The notes: generated from the letters alone by a model not told the origin. A DNA stretch of 43,482 nucleotides from Desulfovibrio sp. A2 (GCF_000226255.1 NZ_AGFG01000023.1:1-43482), one strand, 5' to 3'. Numbered from the stretch's first letter, positions 1 through 7,969 are shown. A program made the numbers and translations.

Positions 1-155
1 TCTGTCCCTACCGTATCCCGGTAGCCCGTTTACGGGCCGCAAGTAACAGATATGCAGATGCCAGATCTTTTAAAAAGCGCCTGTTAGGGCGCTGCTGGAA
101 ACAGAGCCTTACAGGCGCATATGAAATACCCCCGGCTATGCCGGGGGATTTTTAT
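1..155 (+). ncRNA. Possible structured RNA (unassigned), 5' end outside or near window edge
   Basis: I see no convincing protein here, but the segment is dense in potential RNA structure and clearly less GC-rich than the rest. A small three-way junction can be drawn at 1-51: TCTGT pairs with ACAGA and encloses a TACCG/CGGTA hairpin and a CCCGTTTACGGG hairpin. At about 87-119, GCGCCTGT..AGGGC pairs with GCCTTACAGGCGC, while a shorter local hairpin (AGCGCC TGTTAG GGCGCT) would compete with it. A Rho-independent terminator closes the segment. The overall style recalls short phage regulatory RNAs, but I cannot assign a family. The alternative is the untranslated tail of a gene lying left of the window. 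Confidence 0.35.
129..153 (+). terminator. Rho-independent terminator
   Basis: An 8-bp perfect stem CCCCCGGC/GCCGGGGG with loop TAT is followed by ATTTTT. It ends a plus-strand transcript coming from the left edge. On the minus strand a weaker T-run (TATTTCA) follows, so it may also help stop the lipoprotein transcript that reads toward it. Confidence 0.85.
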
Positions 156-190
156 TCATTGCGACGGGCCAAGGACGTGAGGCACCGGCG

Positions 191-250
191 CTCGGCCAGA
201 CACTCGGCCAGACACTCGGCCAGCAGCTCCGCCAGCAGCTCCGTGCGCGT
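191..250. repeat. Degenerate 12-bp tandem repeat (5 units)
   Basis: Five 12-bp units run head to tail: CTCGGCCAGACA twice, CTCGGCCAGCAG, CTCCGCCAGCAG, then a diverged CTCCGTGCGCGT. The array sits directly after the stop codon of the minus-strand lipoprotein gene, between it and the terminator. Because 12 is a multiple of 3 it leaves reading frames open, which explains the spurious plus-strand frame here. Confidence 0.75.
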
Positions 251-251
251 G

Positions 252-1019
252 CTACTGCACGCGGACCTTGGCCAGTTCCGCGGCAATACGCCCGGCCCAC
301 GCCTCGATGGCGTCCTTGGCATCATCCAGCGGCGCGCGCAACGGCGCCTTGGCGCCCGCCCGCCGGTCCACTGCGGCCACCAGGCGTTCGCCGGTCACCG
401 CGTCCAGCAGTTCCACCTCGGTCTCGGACTGCCCCACGTCCGGGTATTCCCCGGTGGAGACATAGGTGGCCTGCGAAACGATGAACCCCACCGGCATGAT
501 GGACATCACGTTGCGGACGGGCTTGCCGGGCACCACATCGGTGATGGCCACCCGCAGGCGCAGCGTCTGGGGGCTCACCACCCGCGCCAGCGGGTACACG
601 GGCGCAATCTCGTCCACCAACCTTTCACGATACAGGGTGGCCAGGCTGTTCAGGCTTGCAGGGTCCACCTCTCGGTCGGCGTCCGGCTTCAGCACCACGC
701 GCACCGGGTCGATGACGATGTCGCGGTACTTGCGGGTGTCCAGGCCGGGCTTGCGGTAGATCATCGAAGCCTTGCCGGGCTCGCCCGGCACGAGTTGGGA
801 ATAATCGCCCAGAAAGCCCGACTGCCCCGCCCTGCGCGGCTCCTTGGCGGCACACGCGGCCAGCCCCATGCACAGCGCGAGGGCAAGGCACAGGCAGGCC
901 AGCAGGTGGGCGGAAGGAAAGGGACGAAAGCGGATGTGCCTGGCAGGGCTCGAATGGATGGGGGCAGGATGGATGGGGGCCTGGGAACGGCGGTCGTGTG
1001 GCGGAAGGGACTGCTGCAT
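252..1019 (-). CDS. DUF3313-type outer-membrane lipoprotein
   Basis: Predicted 255-residue lipoprotein of unknown function. The N-terminus has a long polar, His/Pro/Arg-rich stretch, then a hydrophobic segment (about residues 38-55) ending in the lipobox LAAC with Cys56 as the lipidated residue. Ala follows at +2, which is compatible with outer-membrane sorting. The mature part begins with SGFLGDYSQLVPG and contains IVIDPVRVVL, matching the pattern I associate with the DUF3313 family. I chose the ATG at 1019 because GGAGG lies 7 bases upstream; an in-frame start eight codons earlier has no comparable site. It is the last gene of the minus-strand run that includes the CofD-like gene, 93 bases behind it, and may be cotranscribed. 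The family has no established biochemical role. Confidence 0.75.
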   Translation of the reverse strand: MQQSLPPHDRRSQAPIHPAPIHSSPARHIRFRPFPSAHLLACLCLALALCMGLAACAAKEPRRAGQSGFLGDYSQLVPGEPGKASMIYRKPGLDTRKYRDIVIDPVRVVLKPDADREVDPASLNSLATLYRERLVDEIAPVYPLARVVSPQTLRLRVAITDVVPGKPVRNVMSIMPVGFIVSQATYVSTGEYPDVGQSETEVELLDAVTGERLVAAVDRRAGAKAPLRAPLDDAKDAIEAWAGRIAAELAKVRVQ

Positions 1020-1112
1020 GGTATTCCTCCGGGTTGGACGCATCCGTCTACCCTACCCCATGCAATGCGCCGCGCAAGTCCGGTATTTATCATGCCGGAC
1101 GGCAACGAATGT

Positions 1113-2438
1113 TCAGTGCGGCCGCGCCATGCCCAGTAACAGGTCCGCCACCGCGTCGGCATCGTGCCGCCCCGCCGTGGCCACGGCCTGTGCCCCGTCA
1201 AGCAGCGGGCGCACCACAGGCGCGTCCAGCAGATCAACGCCCAGCGCGCGCAGCCCTTCACGGTCAATGCCGCCGGGGTACACCCCGTTGCGCACATCCA
1301 CCACCACCGTGCCCAGCAGGCGTGCCGCAGGCATGTCCTTGCCCGCGTCGCGGCGCAAGGCGGCCAGCAGCGCGGCGGCGCAGTCGGCCACGGACAGGCC
1401 GAGTTGCTCGGGGTCCGTGCCGCTGTTGGCCACGTACACCTTGGGGCAATCGGCCTCGGCCACGGCGCGCCCCACGCCCTGCGGCAGCAGGTTGGCCAGA
1501 ACGCTGGTGTAGAAGCTGCCCATGGGAAAACAGATCAGCCCCGCCCGGGAAATATGCCGCGCGGCCGCCTCGGCAACGGGCACATGCGCCTCGGCGGGCA
1601 TCCGCGCGCCGGGTGGGGGGGCGGACAGGGAGGCGGCTTCGGCATTCCGGCCGGGTCCTTCCCCTTCCCTGCCCTCCCCGCCGTCCCCGCCATTGGGACG
1701 GGTGCGGGTAAGAAACAGGCGGCGCACCGGCGCGGTGATGCCGGGCGTTCCCTTGCCGGTGATGCGGTGCTGCCCCAGCAGCACGGAGCCGTCGGCCAGT
1801 TCCGCCGCCAGATGCAGGTCATCGTCCACGATGGGGACCACCGTGCCGCGCACCCTAAACAGGCGCGAGAACAGGTGCACCACCGGTCCCAACCCCCCGC
1901 CGTGGCGCAGGTAGCCGCCCGCCAGCAGCAGGTTGCCCAGGCATGCCCCGTGCGGGTCGAAGCAGGACGGAGCGAATTCCAGAAACCAGCGCAGATGCAG
2001 ACGCAGCACGTCGGCCACCAGCGGGTCTATGCCGCGCCAGGCCGGGTCGCGCTCCGAGGCCAGCGCGTACAGCCGCTGCATGAGGGTATCGTGCTCGCCC
2101 GCGTCGGCCAGGCGCAGGTCGCACAGGGCCACCAGCGCGGGGCTGGCCACGGCCGGGTCGGCCAGGGCCAGCAACCGGTTGCGCAGGTCGCCCACGGCGG
2201 GCATGCGGATGTAGCGCCGCAGCACCGCCGTGCTGCCCCCGGAATCGAATGGGGTGACCAGGTGCACGGAATTGTGGGTGTGGCGCGTCAGCGCATGGCT
2301 GAGCGCCTTCAACGCCGTGCCGCCGGTGAAGAAGACGATGCGCGGCCCGTGGGCCGCGTCGCGCGGGACCGCCGGGCCAGGGCCTGACCCGGCGCGGCGG
2401 CTAGTCGTCATCCCCGTCATCGTCTCCGGTATCGGCAT
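1113..2438 (-). CDS. CofD-like protein (GAK-system type)
   Basis: Protein of about 441 residues with a Rossmann-like CofD/YvcK core. The motif VFFTGGTALKALSHAL near the N-terminus is the nucleotide-binding glycine turn of the family, and TPFDSGGSTAVLRR follows, as in CofD relatives. CofD itself transfers lactyl-phosphate in coenzyme F420 synthesis, and YvcK proteins affect envelope and carbon metabolism. This divergent copy need not do either. A Gly/Pro/Glu-rich insertion lies around the middle (1600-1700). Its start overlaps the end of the amphi-Trp gene, so the two are probably translationally coupled. Start choice is uncertain: GTG at 2462 and ATGs at 2438, 2420 and 2411 are in frame; I took 2438. 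The pairing with an amphi-Trp protein is what I recall for the CofD-like member of the uncharacterised 'GAK' system. Confidence 0.75.
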   Translation of the reverse strand: MPIPETMTGMTTSRRAGSGPGPAVPRDAAHGPRIVFFTGGTALKALSHALTRHTHNSVHLVTPFDSGGSTAVLRRYIRMPAVGDLRNRLLALADPAVASPALVALCDLRLADAGEHDTLMQRLYALASERDPAWRGIDPLVADVLRLHLRWFLEFAPSCFDPHGACLGNLLLAGGYLRHGGGLGPVVHLFSRLFRVRGTVVPIVDDDLHLAAELADGSVLLGQHRITGKGTPGITAPVRRLFLTRTRPNGGDGGEGREGEGPGRNAEAASLSAPPPGARMPAEAHVPVAEAAARHISRAGLICFPMGSFYTSVLANLLPQGVGRAVAEADCPKVYVANSGTDPEQLGLSVADCAAALLAALRRDAGKDMPAARLLGTVVVDVRNGVYPGGIDREGLRALGVDLLDAPVVRPLLDGAQAVATAGRHDADAVADLLLGMARPH

Positions 2439-2679
2439 GTCCGGCGTCGTCTCCCGCTTCACCGGGGCGCTTTGGAAACTTCACCTTCACGCGGGCGCGC
2501 AGCTTGTCGCCGGTGCGCTTCAGCGAAATGCCGATGCTTTCGTAGCCTTCGATGTCTATGGAGCGGCCATCCAGCATGATGGTGCCGGTGGACATCTGCT
2601 CGCCGACGCGCCGCACCAGCGCGGGCGCGTCTTCGGGAGCTATGGGAAACTGCACGGTGCGTTTGCCGTATTGGGTCAT
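2401..2679 (-). CDS. Amphi-Trp-domain-like small protein
   Basis: A 92-residue soluble protein. The start at 2679 has GGAG 8 bases upstream and gives MTQYGKRTVQF; the longer frame back to 2778 is Pro/Arg-rich and looks untranslated. The body alternates hydrophobic and charged residues (IGISLKRTGDKLRARVKVKF), as in the C-terminal strands of amphi-Trp proteins. No tryptophan is present, however, so the name fits only by homology. The tail is strongly acidic (DDAGHADTGDDDGDDD). It overlaps the CofD-like gene and is preceded by a terminator after phoU, so it probably begins its own transcript. Function unknown. Confidence 0.6.
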   Translation of the reverse strand: MTQYGKRTVQFPIAPEDAPALVRRVGEQMSTGTIMLDGRSIDIEGYESIGISLKRTGDKLRARVKVKFPKRPGEAGDDAGHADTGDDDGDDD

Positions 2680-2801
2680 CGGGTCTCCGGGGCGGGCCGC
2701 CGCGAGCGCGGGGCCGCAAGGGTATGGGATGGGCCGCCGCCTTGCCGGATGCCCGACGGGCGGCGGGGCGTGCAGCATACCGCAGCCGCCCCTGAATGCA
2801 A

Positions 2802-2831
2802 AGCGGGGCCGCCGTGTGGGGCGGCCCCGCT
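2802..2831 (-). terminator. Terminator downstream of phoU
   Basis: A perfect 12-bp stem AGCGGGGCCGCC/GGCGGCCCCGCT with a 6-base loop lies 27 bases beyond the phoU stop. On the minus strand it is followed by TTTGCATT. It separates the phosphate genes from the amphi-Trp/CofD pair. Confidence 0.7.
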
Positions 2832-2857
2832 GCTGCGGAGAAGTACGGGGGCTCGCG

Positions 2858-3538
2858 CTAGCCGCACGTGCCGCCGGAATTGATCTGGAAGCTGTGCTTG
2901 ATGTTCAGCCCTTCGACGATGAACATCACCGTCTCGCCCACGTTGGTGGACAGGTCGCCCACCCGCTCGAGGCTGCGCGAGACGAGAATGGTGTGCACCG
3001 CCCGTTCCACGGCCGGGCTCTCGCGGCTCATGTAGTCCATGAGTTCGCGCAGCACCTGCATGTCCAGCTGGTTGCAGCGCTTGTCCAGCACGCGCAGCTC
3101 GCGGCCCAGCCGAGCGTCGCTTTCGCGAAAGGACATCACCGCCTTGCGGAACATGTCCACGGCGTGGGCGCCCAGTTCGTTCAGGCTGGGCATTTCCGGC
3201 AACGGCGGCCGGGATGCCAGGAACATGGCCGCCTCGGCGATGTTCACGGCCTCGTCGCCCACCCGTTCCAGGTACATGCTGGCCCGCATGATGGCCACGA
3301 TGATGCGCAGATCCACGGCCATGGGCTGGTCCAGCGCCAGCAGCCGGAAGCTGAGTTCGTCGATCTCGCACTCTATGGTGTTGATCAGCTTGTCGCCCGC
3401 GATGACCGAGCGCGCGGCGTCGGCATCGCGTTGTTGCAGGGCCCGCACGGCGGTTTCGATGGCCTTTTGCGAATGCGCGGCCATTTCCAGCACCTTCAGG
3501 CGAAGCTTCTGCAATTGCTGGTGAAAATGCGTTTCCAC
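2858..3538 (-). CDS. phoU: Phosphate signalling regulator PhoU
   Basis: A 226-residue all-helical protein made of two PhoU three-helix bundles. It has the typical N-terminus (METHFHQQLQKLRLKVLEM) and the repeated family signatures around ERVGDEAVNIAE and ERVGDLSTNVGE, each carrying the conserved Glu/Asp metal-ligand pattern. PhoU links the Pst transporter to the PhoR/PhoB two-component system and damps the Pho response when phosphate is plentiful. The start is a GTG at 3538 with AGGAG 6 bases before it. It lies 79 bases after pstB; that gap holds a weak hairpin (GGGAGTTT..AAAACTCCC), a possible processing or partial termination site. Length is normal for the family. Confidence 0.95.
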   Translation of the reverse strand: METHFHQQLQKLRLKVLEMAAHSQKAIETAVRALQQRDADAARSVIAGDKLINTIECEIDELSFRLLALDQPMAVDLRIIVAIMRASMYLERVGDEAVNIAEAAMFLASRPPLPEMPSLNELGAHAVDMFRKAVMSFRESDARLGRELRVLDKRCNQLDMQVLRELMDYMSRESPAVERAVHTILVSRSLERVGDLSTNVGETVMFIVEGLNIKHSFQINSGGTCG

Positions 3539-3617
3539 GGGAATCTCCTGGGGGAGTTGTCAAAGCGGGAGTTTCGTTCGGCGGCGGGGCTGCCGCCAGG
3601 CAGGGCGAAAACTCCCC

Positions 3618-4385
3618 CTAGCCGAAGCGGCCGGTAATGTAGTCTTCGGTCTGCTTGTTGCGCGGCCGGGTGAACATCATTTCCGTCGCGCCCCACTCCA
3701 CCAGCTTGCCCATGTAGAAGAAGGCCGTCAGGTCGGAGACGCGCGCCGCCTGCTGCATGCTGTGGGTCACGATGATGATGGTGTAGTCCTTCTTTAGGAT
3801 GTGGATGAGTTCCTCGATCTTCTGGGTGGCGATGGGGTCCAGCGCCGATGCGGGTTCGTCCATCAACAGCACCTCCGGCTCCACGGCCAGGGCCCGCGCG
3901 ATGCACAGGCGCTGCTGCTGCCCGCCGGAAAGGCCCAGCCCCGATTCGTGCAGGCGGTCCTTCACCTCTTCCCACAGGGCGGCGTGGCGCAGGCTCTGCT
4001 CCACCTTCTCGGCGATGTATTCCTTGTCGCGCACGCCGTTGACGCGCAGTCCGTAGGCCACGTTCTCGAAGATGGACTTGGGGAAGGGGTTGGGCTTCTG
4101 GAACACCATGCCCACGCGGCGGCGCAATTCAACCACGTCCAGCTTCGGGTCGTGGATGTTCATGCCGTCGAGGCATATCTCGCCGTCCACGCGCGAGATG
4201 GGGATGAGGTCGTTCATGCGGTTCAGGCAGCGAAGGTAGGTGCTCTTGCCGCAGCCCGAAGGCCCGATGAGCGCGGTGACCTGATTGCGCTCGAATTCCA
4301 GATTGATGTCGTGCAGCGCCTGAAAATCGCCGTAGTAGAAATTCAGCGACGCCGAGTGCATCTTCACGTTCTTGCTGTCTGGCAT
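3618..4385 (-). CDS. pstB: Phosphate ABC transporter ATP-binding protein PstB
   Basis: A 255-residue ABC ATPase. It shows Walker [11 protein letters not shown]-loop VFQKPNPFP, signature [15 protein letters not shown], Walker [14 protein letters not shown] and H-loop VTHSM. The [12 protein letters not shown] stretch and the C-terminal [16 protein letters not shown] are diagnostic of PstB. It would energise high-affinity phosphate uptake through PstSCA at the cytoplasmic membrane. The genes for PstS, PstC and PstA are not in this window, so the transporter must be completed from elsewhere. It follows phoB after 119 bases and precedes phoU, consistent with one phosphate-controlled unit. Confidence 0.97.
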   Translation of the reverse strand: MPDSKNVKMHSASLNFYYGDFQALHDINLEFERNQVTALIGPSGCGKSTYLRCLNRMNDLIPISRVDGEICLDGMNIHDPKLDVVELRRRVGMVFQKPNPFPKSIFENVAYGLRVNGVRDKEYIAEKVEQSLRHAALWEEVKDRLHESGLGLSGGQQQRLCIARALAVEPEVLLMDEPASALDPIATQKIEELIHILKKDYTIIIVTHSMQQAARVSDLTAFFYMGKLVEWGATEMMFTRPRNKQTEDYITGRFG

Positions 4386-4504
4386 GTCTCGTTCCCGGCG
4401 GCGCGTGGCGCGCCGCGCGTTGGGGCGTTAGGCAAAAGGGGGCGATGCCGCGGAATGGCGGGGCAACGGCGCGGCGGCGCTGGGCCGTCGGCTGTCCTGC
4501 CCGG

Positions 4505-5197
4505 CTACTGTTCCTTGAAGCGGTATCCCACGCCCCGGATGGTCTCGATCATGGCCGCGTAGCCGCCAATCTTCTGGCGCAGCCGCCGCACGTGGGTGTC
4601 CACGGTGCGGGCGTAGCCTTCGAATTCATATCCCCACACGGTGTTCAGCAGTTGGTCGCGGGTGCGCACGCGGCCCCGGTTGCGCACCAGTTCCGACAGC
4701 AGGCGGAATTCGGTGGCGGTAAGGGCGGCTTCCTCGCCGTCCACCTCCACGCGGTGCGCCTCCAGGTCCAGGGCAAGCCCGTCCACGCGCCACTGCGAGC
4801 GCTGGGGGTTTTCCGCCACGCCCTGCGCGCGCTTGAGCACGGCGCGGATGCGCAGCACCAGTTCGCGCGGGCTGAAGGGCTTGACCACGTAGTCATCGGC
4901 GCCCAGTTCCAGCCCCACGATACGGTCCACTTCCTCGCCGCGCGCGGTAAGCATGATCACCGGCACGTCTTCGGTCTCGGGCAGGCGCTTCAGTTCACGG
5001 CATACGTCCAGGCCGCTCATGCCGGGCAGCATCAGGTCCAGCAGCACCAGCGCGGGCTTCTGCCGCAGCGCGATGTCCAGCCCCTCGCGCCCGGTGGTGG
5101 CCGTCCGCACCTCGAACCCGGCGGATTCAAAGGTGAAGGTCAGCAACTGCAGGATGTCCTCGTCGTCTTCCACCACCAGAATGCGCTCTTTCGTCAT
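4505..5197 (-). CDS. phoB: Phosphate-type response regulator PhoB
   Basis: A 230-residue OmpR/PhoB-family regulator. The receiver domain (about 1-120) has the acidic pocket VEDDED, the phospho-acceptor Asp in LVLLDLMLPG, Thr in MLTARG and Lys in DDYVVKPFSPREL. The C-terminal winged helix (about 130-230) contains the recognition region VDTHVRRLRQKIG. The position beside pstB and phoU supports PhoB over other OmpR-type regulators. The start at 5197 has AAGGAG 6 bases upstream. No phoR kinase gene is adjacent. Two 7+4+7 direct repeats resembling PHO boxes lie upstream, suggesting self-activation. Confidence 0.9.
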   Translation of the reverse strand: MTKERILVVEDDEDILQLLTFTFESAGFEVRTATTGREGLDIALRQKPALVLLDLMLPGMSGLDVCRELKRLPETEDVPVIMLTARGEEVDRIVGLELGADDYVVKPFSPRELVLRIRAVLKRAQGVAENPQRSQWRVDGLALDLEAHRVEVDGEEAALTATEFRLLSELVRNRGRVRTRDQLLNTVWGYEFEGYARTVDTHVRRLRQKIGGYAAMIETIRGVGYRFKEQ

Positions 5198-5265
5198 GTG
5201 CTTCTCCTTGGCGCTTTCCTGCCCGTGAAGATGTGCGTCGCCGGTGACGGATGCGTGGTTGCCCC

Positions 5266-5283
5266 GTTACAAGAACGTGACAT
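5266..5283 (-). promoter_or_regulatory. Candidate PHO box (proximal)
   Basis: On the minus strand it reads ATGTCAC-GTTC-TTGTAAC, two 7-bp direct repeats with a 4-bp gap. This is the architecture of PhoB sites (consensus CTGTCAT-N4-CTGTCAT). It lies 69-86 bases upstream of the phoB start codon, fitting autoregulation. Confidence 0.5.
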
Positions 5284-5359
5284 TTTTCCCCCTCACTGCC
5301 AAGACAGCCGGAATTCCTTGGCCATGCCCGGCCAGCGCCACCACGCATGCCGCATGTTG

Positions 5360-5377
5360 GTGACGACTGCGTGACGA
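5360..5377 (-). promoter_or_regulatory. Candidate PHO box (distal)
   Basis: On the minus strand TCGTCAC-GCAG-TCGTCAC is an exact 7-bp direct repeat with the same 11-bp period as the proximal box. It lies 94 bases further upstream (about nine helical turns). The match to the enterobacterial consensus is only partial. Confidence 0.4.
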
Positions 5378-5553
5378 CGAAGACGGAACGGAGAAAACGG
5401 GGGACGGCACAACGAACCGCGCGCACCGTGACGTACAGGGTGCGCGCGTGGACTGCGGGAAAAGCGTGCCCGATTTGGCGGGAGGCGATAAATTCGCGGG
5501 ACGGGGAATGGAAGACGGCGGCCAAGGCCGACTAGCGCCAAACTAGCGCCAGT

Positions 5554-6159
5554 CTAGCGGTCAATGAGCCCCAGCCTGCGCATGCGCAGATGAATCTCGC
5601 GGCTCACCCAGGCGTCGGTGGCGGCGTACAGCACCTGCTGCGGGGCCAGTTCGCGGTTGCTCCAGTTGGAGCACTGGGCCCCCTTGGAAATGCGCACTTC
5701 CAGAAAGTTGGCGGCCAGGTTGCGCAGGCCGTGCGTTTCAAGGCCCAGGTCGCGGGCAACCTCGCCCAGGTCCACCACGCCCGCGTCGTTGAAGGCGTAC
5801 AGCTTCTGCAGGTCGCGGATGTCGTCGCGCACGGCCACGCCGGTCTTGACGATGTCCGGATCGGACAGCACCGAGGCCAGCGCGTCGCCAAAGGGCAGCC
5901 AGTTGAGCTGAAACAGGTAGACCACGTCGCTGCACGCAAGCTGCACCAGCGACGGCAGATTGACCTTGCCCTTGCGGAAGGTGGGCCGGGTCTCGGTGTC
6001 GAAACCCAGCACGTCCTCGTCGCGCAGGCGGTCAATGGCGTCCGCGAGCTCGTCCTCGTCGCGGACGATGCGGATTTCACCCGCATACCGCTCAAGGGGC
6101 AGCTCGTTGATCTCGTCCTTGCTGATCTTACGCCGATACCGTTCGGGAATCTTCTTCAT
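5554..6159 (-). CDS. RNase D-like 3'-5' exonuclease (DEDDy)
   Basis: A 201-residue protein consisting only of the DEDD exonuclease fold. Exo I is VLGFDTETRP, Exo II is KTGVAVRDDIRDLQ, and Exo III is YAATDAWVSREI (the YxxxD form, so DEDDy). These acidic residues bind the two catalytic metals. Unlike RNase D it has no C-terminal HRDC domains, so substrate choice (RNA trimming or DNA) cannot be told from sequence. The start at 6159 begins MKKIPERYRRK; the ribosome site is weak. The N-terminal extension to 6264 is low-complexity and was left out. It stands apart from its neighbours, with a 250-base gap upstream. Confidence 0.85.
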   Translation of the reverse strand: MKKIPERYRRKISKDEINELPLERYAGEIRIVRDEDELADAIDRLRDEDVLGFDTETRPTFRKGKVNLPSLVQLACSDVVYLFQLNWLPFGDALASVLSDPDIVKTGVAVRDDIRDLQKLYAFNDAGVVDLGEVARDLGLETHGLRNLAANFLEVRISKGAQCSNWSNRELAPQQVLYAATDAWVSREIHLRMRRLGLIDR

Positions 6160-6409
6160 CAGGTGGCACTCGTGAAGGCGCGGTCCACGGAGCCGGAGAT
6201 GCGGAGGACCGGCGGCGCGGGATGCAAAAAGGCACGAAGCGCGCGGTGGCTCCGGCGGCGGCATTCATACATGATGGGCCGGGTTACGTAAACCCCCGGC
6301 TCCGGAACGGCCACCCGCCACGGTTCGCCAAGGTCCGCCAGGACCCGATCCCCCGGGGTTCGCCCCTGCCCCCACCTTGTCCGGCGGGCTCATCCGGCTT
6401 CACCCCGCT

Positions 6410-7822
6410 TCACATGCGGGCCACGTTCAGGAACACCGCGTGCAGCACGGCGGCCAGCACGGCAAAGATGCGCCATGCCGTTCGCGGCGCCACCCCCGGC
6501 AAGGTGAGGCGCATGGCCCCGTGGCGGCAGACGGTGACGCAATCGCGGCACAGGGTGCAGGAAAGCGCGGGCCGCCCCTCCTCCAGTCGTTGCTCGTCCA
6601 GCGCGTTGTACCGGCACACGGCCAGGCACGCCCCGCAGCGGGTGCAGCCCGGCCCCACCCGCAGCCGCCACGGTGAAATTCGCCCCAGCAGGTTGCCCAC
6701 GGCCCCCATGGGGCAGAAGGCCGTGCAGTGCGCCATCATGCCCCGCCGCGAACTCACCCCGGCCATCACCGCCACCCCGGCAAGCCCGAACAGCCCGGCC
6801 GCCGTGGCGGCCACGCCCACGGGCGCCCCGGCCCGGCCCATGGTCCACGCGGCGGCGAACACGAAGGCGGCAAGGCACCAGCGGAACACCACGGCCCAGC
6901 GCGGCAGCGGCACGGGCCGCCTGCCCCTGCCCTTGTGGGCGGCAGGCCTTGTCAGCCGGGAGCAGGCGTCGTCCCACGCGCCGATGTAGCACAGGTGGCT
7001 GCACCACGCAGGCCCCAGCAACAGCACCGAGACGCCGAACAGCACCAGCATGAACACGCCCTCGCCCCGGAACAGCGGACCGGCAAGAATCAGCGCGGGC
7101 ACCGGCAGGTGCAGCGCCCCGGTCATCAGCAGCCGGTGCGCGCCCAGCAGGCCCAGGGCCAACTGGCCGAAGAACACGGCGGAAAACAGCGCCCACAGGC
7201 GCGGGCGCGCCTTGCGGGCGCTGGCGGGGTCCAGCAGCAGTCCGGCCGCCCACGCGGCGTACACCCCGGCCAGGGCGATCTGAAGTGGACCGGAGCCGGG
7301 CAGGAAACGGTCGGACAGCAACAAGACGATACTGGACGCGCGCCAGCGGGCCAGCCACAGCAGCCCCACGGTCAGCAGGAAGGCCACGGCCCTGGGCCAC
7401 GCGGTGCCCGCGCCATGACGATGGCGCAGACGCCCGGCCTCGCCCGCCAGCCGCCACCACGCGGCCATGGTCAGGCCGGTGACGGCCGCCATGATGGCCG
7501 CAAGGCGCAGCCAGTCCATGCCGAAGGCCATGCGAAAGCGCACCAGATCCACCCCCGCCGACACCCAGAAAAGCCCCCCGGCGAACAGCGCCGCAAGCGC
7601 CACCAGGCGCGCCCAGGCCAGGTGGGTGCAGGCCAGGCCCGCCAGCACGCCCCACGCCGCCGCCACGCCCCAGTCGCCCGCGCGCACGGCATGGGCGGCC
7701 AGAAGAATGAAGGCCAGAAGACACGGCAGGGTGACAGACCAGAATGCGACACGGCCCGGTCCGCCATCACCCTGAAGGGTTGGCGGGCCGGGCCGGAAAA
7801 CGGGAACGGTGGAAGGGGGCAT
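6410..7822 (-). CDS. Polytopic membrane [4Fe-4S] protein (NapH/NosR-like)
   Basis: A 470-residue inner-membrane protein. Many hydrophobic helices fill the first about 330 residues, and cytoplasmic or membrane-edge cysteine motifs follow: CSHLCYIGAW and HCTAFCPMGAVG (the paired CxxxC(P) motifs of NapH/NosR/CcoG-type proteins). Two ferredoxin-type clusters then follow, CTRCGACLAVCR and CTLCRDCVTVCR. A last transmembrane helix ends the chain. Such proteins pass electrons between the quinone pool and periplasmic or cytoplasmic partners. The start at 7822 has GAGGA 7 bases upstream; the frame is open to 7957 but that part is Ala/Gly-rich with no ribosome site. The siroheme-type protein lies just upstream (147-base gap), suggesting the two form an electron-transfer pair. 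Substrate unknown. Confidence 0.8.
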   Translation of the reverse strand: MPPSTVPVFRPGPPTLQGDGGPGRVAFWSVTLPCLLAFILLAAHAVRAGDWGVAAAWGVLAGLACTHLAWARLVALAALFAGGLFWVSAGVDLVRFRMAFGMDWLRLAAIMAAVTGLTMAAWWRLAGEAGRLRHRHGAGTAWPRAVAFLLTVGLLWLARWRASSIVLLLSDRFLPGSGPLQIALAGVYAAWAAGLLLDPASARKARPRLWALFSAVFFGQLALGLLGAHRLLMTGALHLPVPALILAGPLFRGEGVFMLVLFGVSVLLLGPAWCSHLCYIGAWDDACSRLTRPAAHKGRGRRPVPLPRWAVVFRWCLAAFVFAAAWTMGRAGAPVGVAATAAGLFGLAGVAVMAGVSSRRGMMAHCTAFCPMGAVGNLLGRISPWRLRVGPGCTRCGACLAVCRYNALDEQRLEEGRPALSCTLCRDCVTVCRHGAMRLTLPGVAPRTAWRIFAVLAAVLHAVFLNVARM

Positions 7823-7969
7823 GGCGGCATCCTCTACGGCAACAGCCCCAGCGTCCGAAGCCCCCGGCACGGCATCAGCCGCCACTGCCGCGGCCCCGCC
7901 GCTTAGGGAGCTTGGGGCCGCGGGATTGCGGCCGGGGCCGAGAGAAGCGCTGCCCATGCGGCGCGGCGG

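Larger units (their letters stand above)
5198..5553. other. Intergenic region upstream of phoB
   Basis: These 356 bases separate the phoB start from the end of the exonuclease gene; both genes are on the minus strand. I find no convincing gene. The region holds two PHO-box-like direct repeats and presumably the phoB promoter. The open frames across it have no ribosome site and no recognisable protein character. Confidence 0.6.

Noticed and set aside
1..1139. Plus-strand protein continuing from the left edge through the repeat and over the lipoprotein
   Set aside because: The frame crosses a strong terminator and is antisense to the DUF3313 gene. Its composition is that of a shadow.
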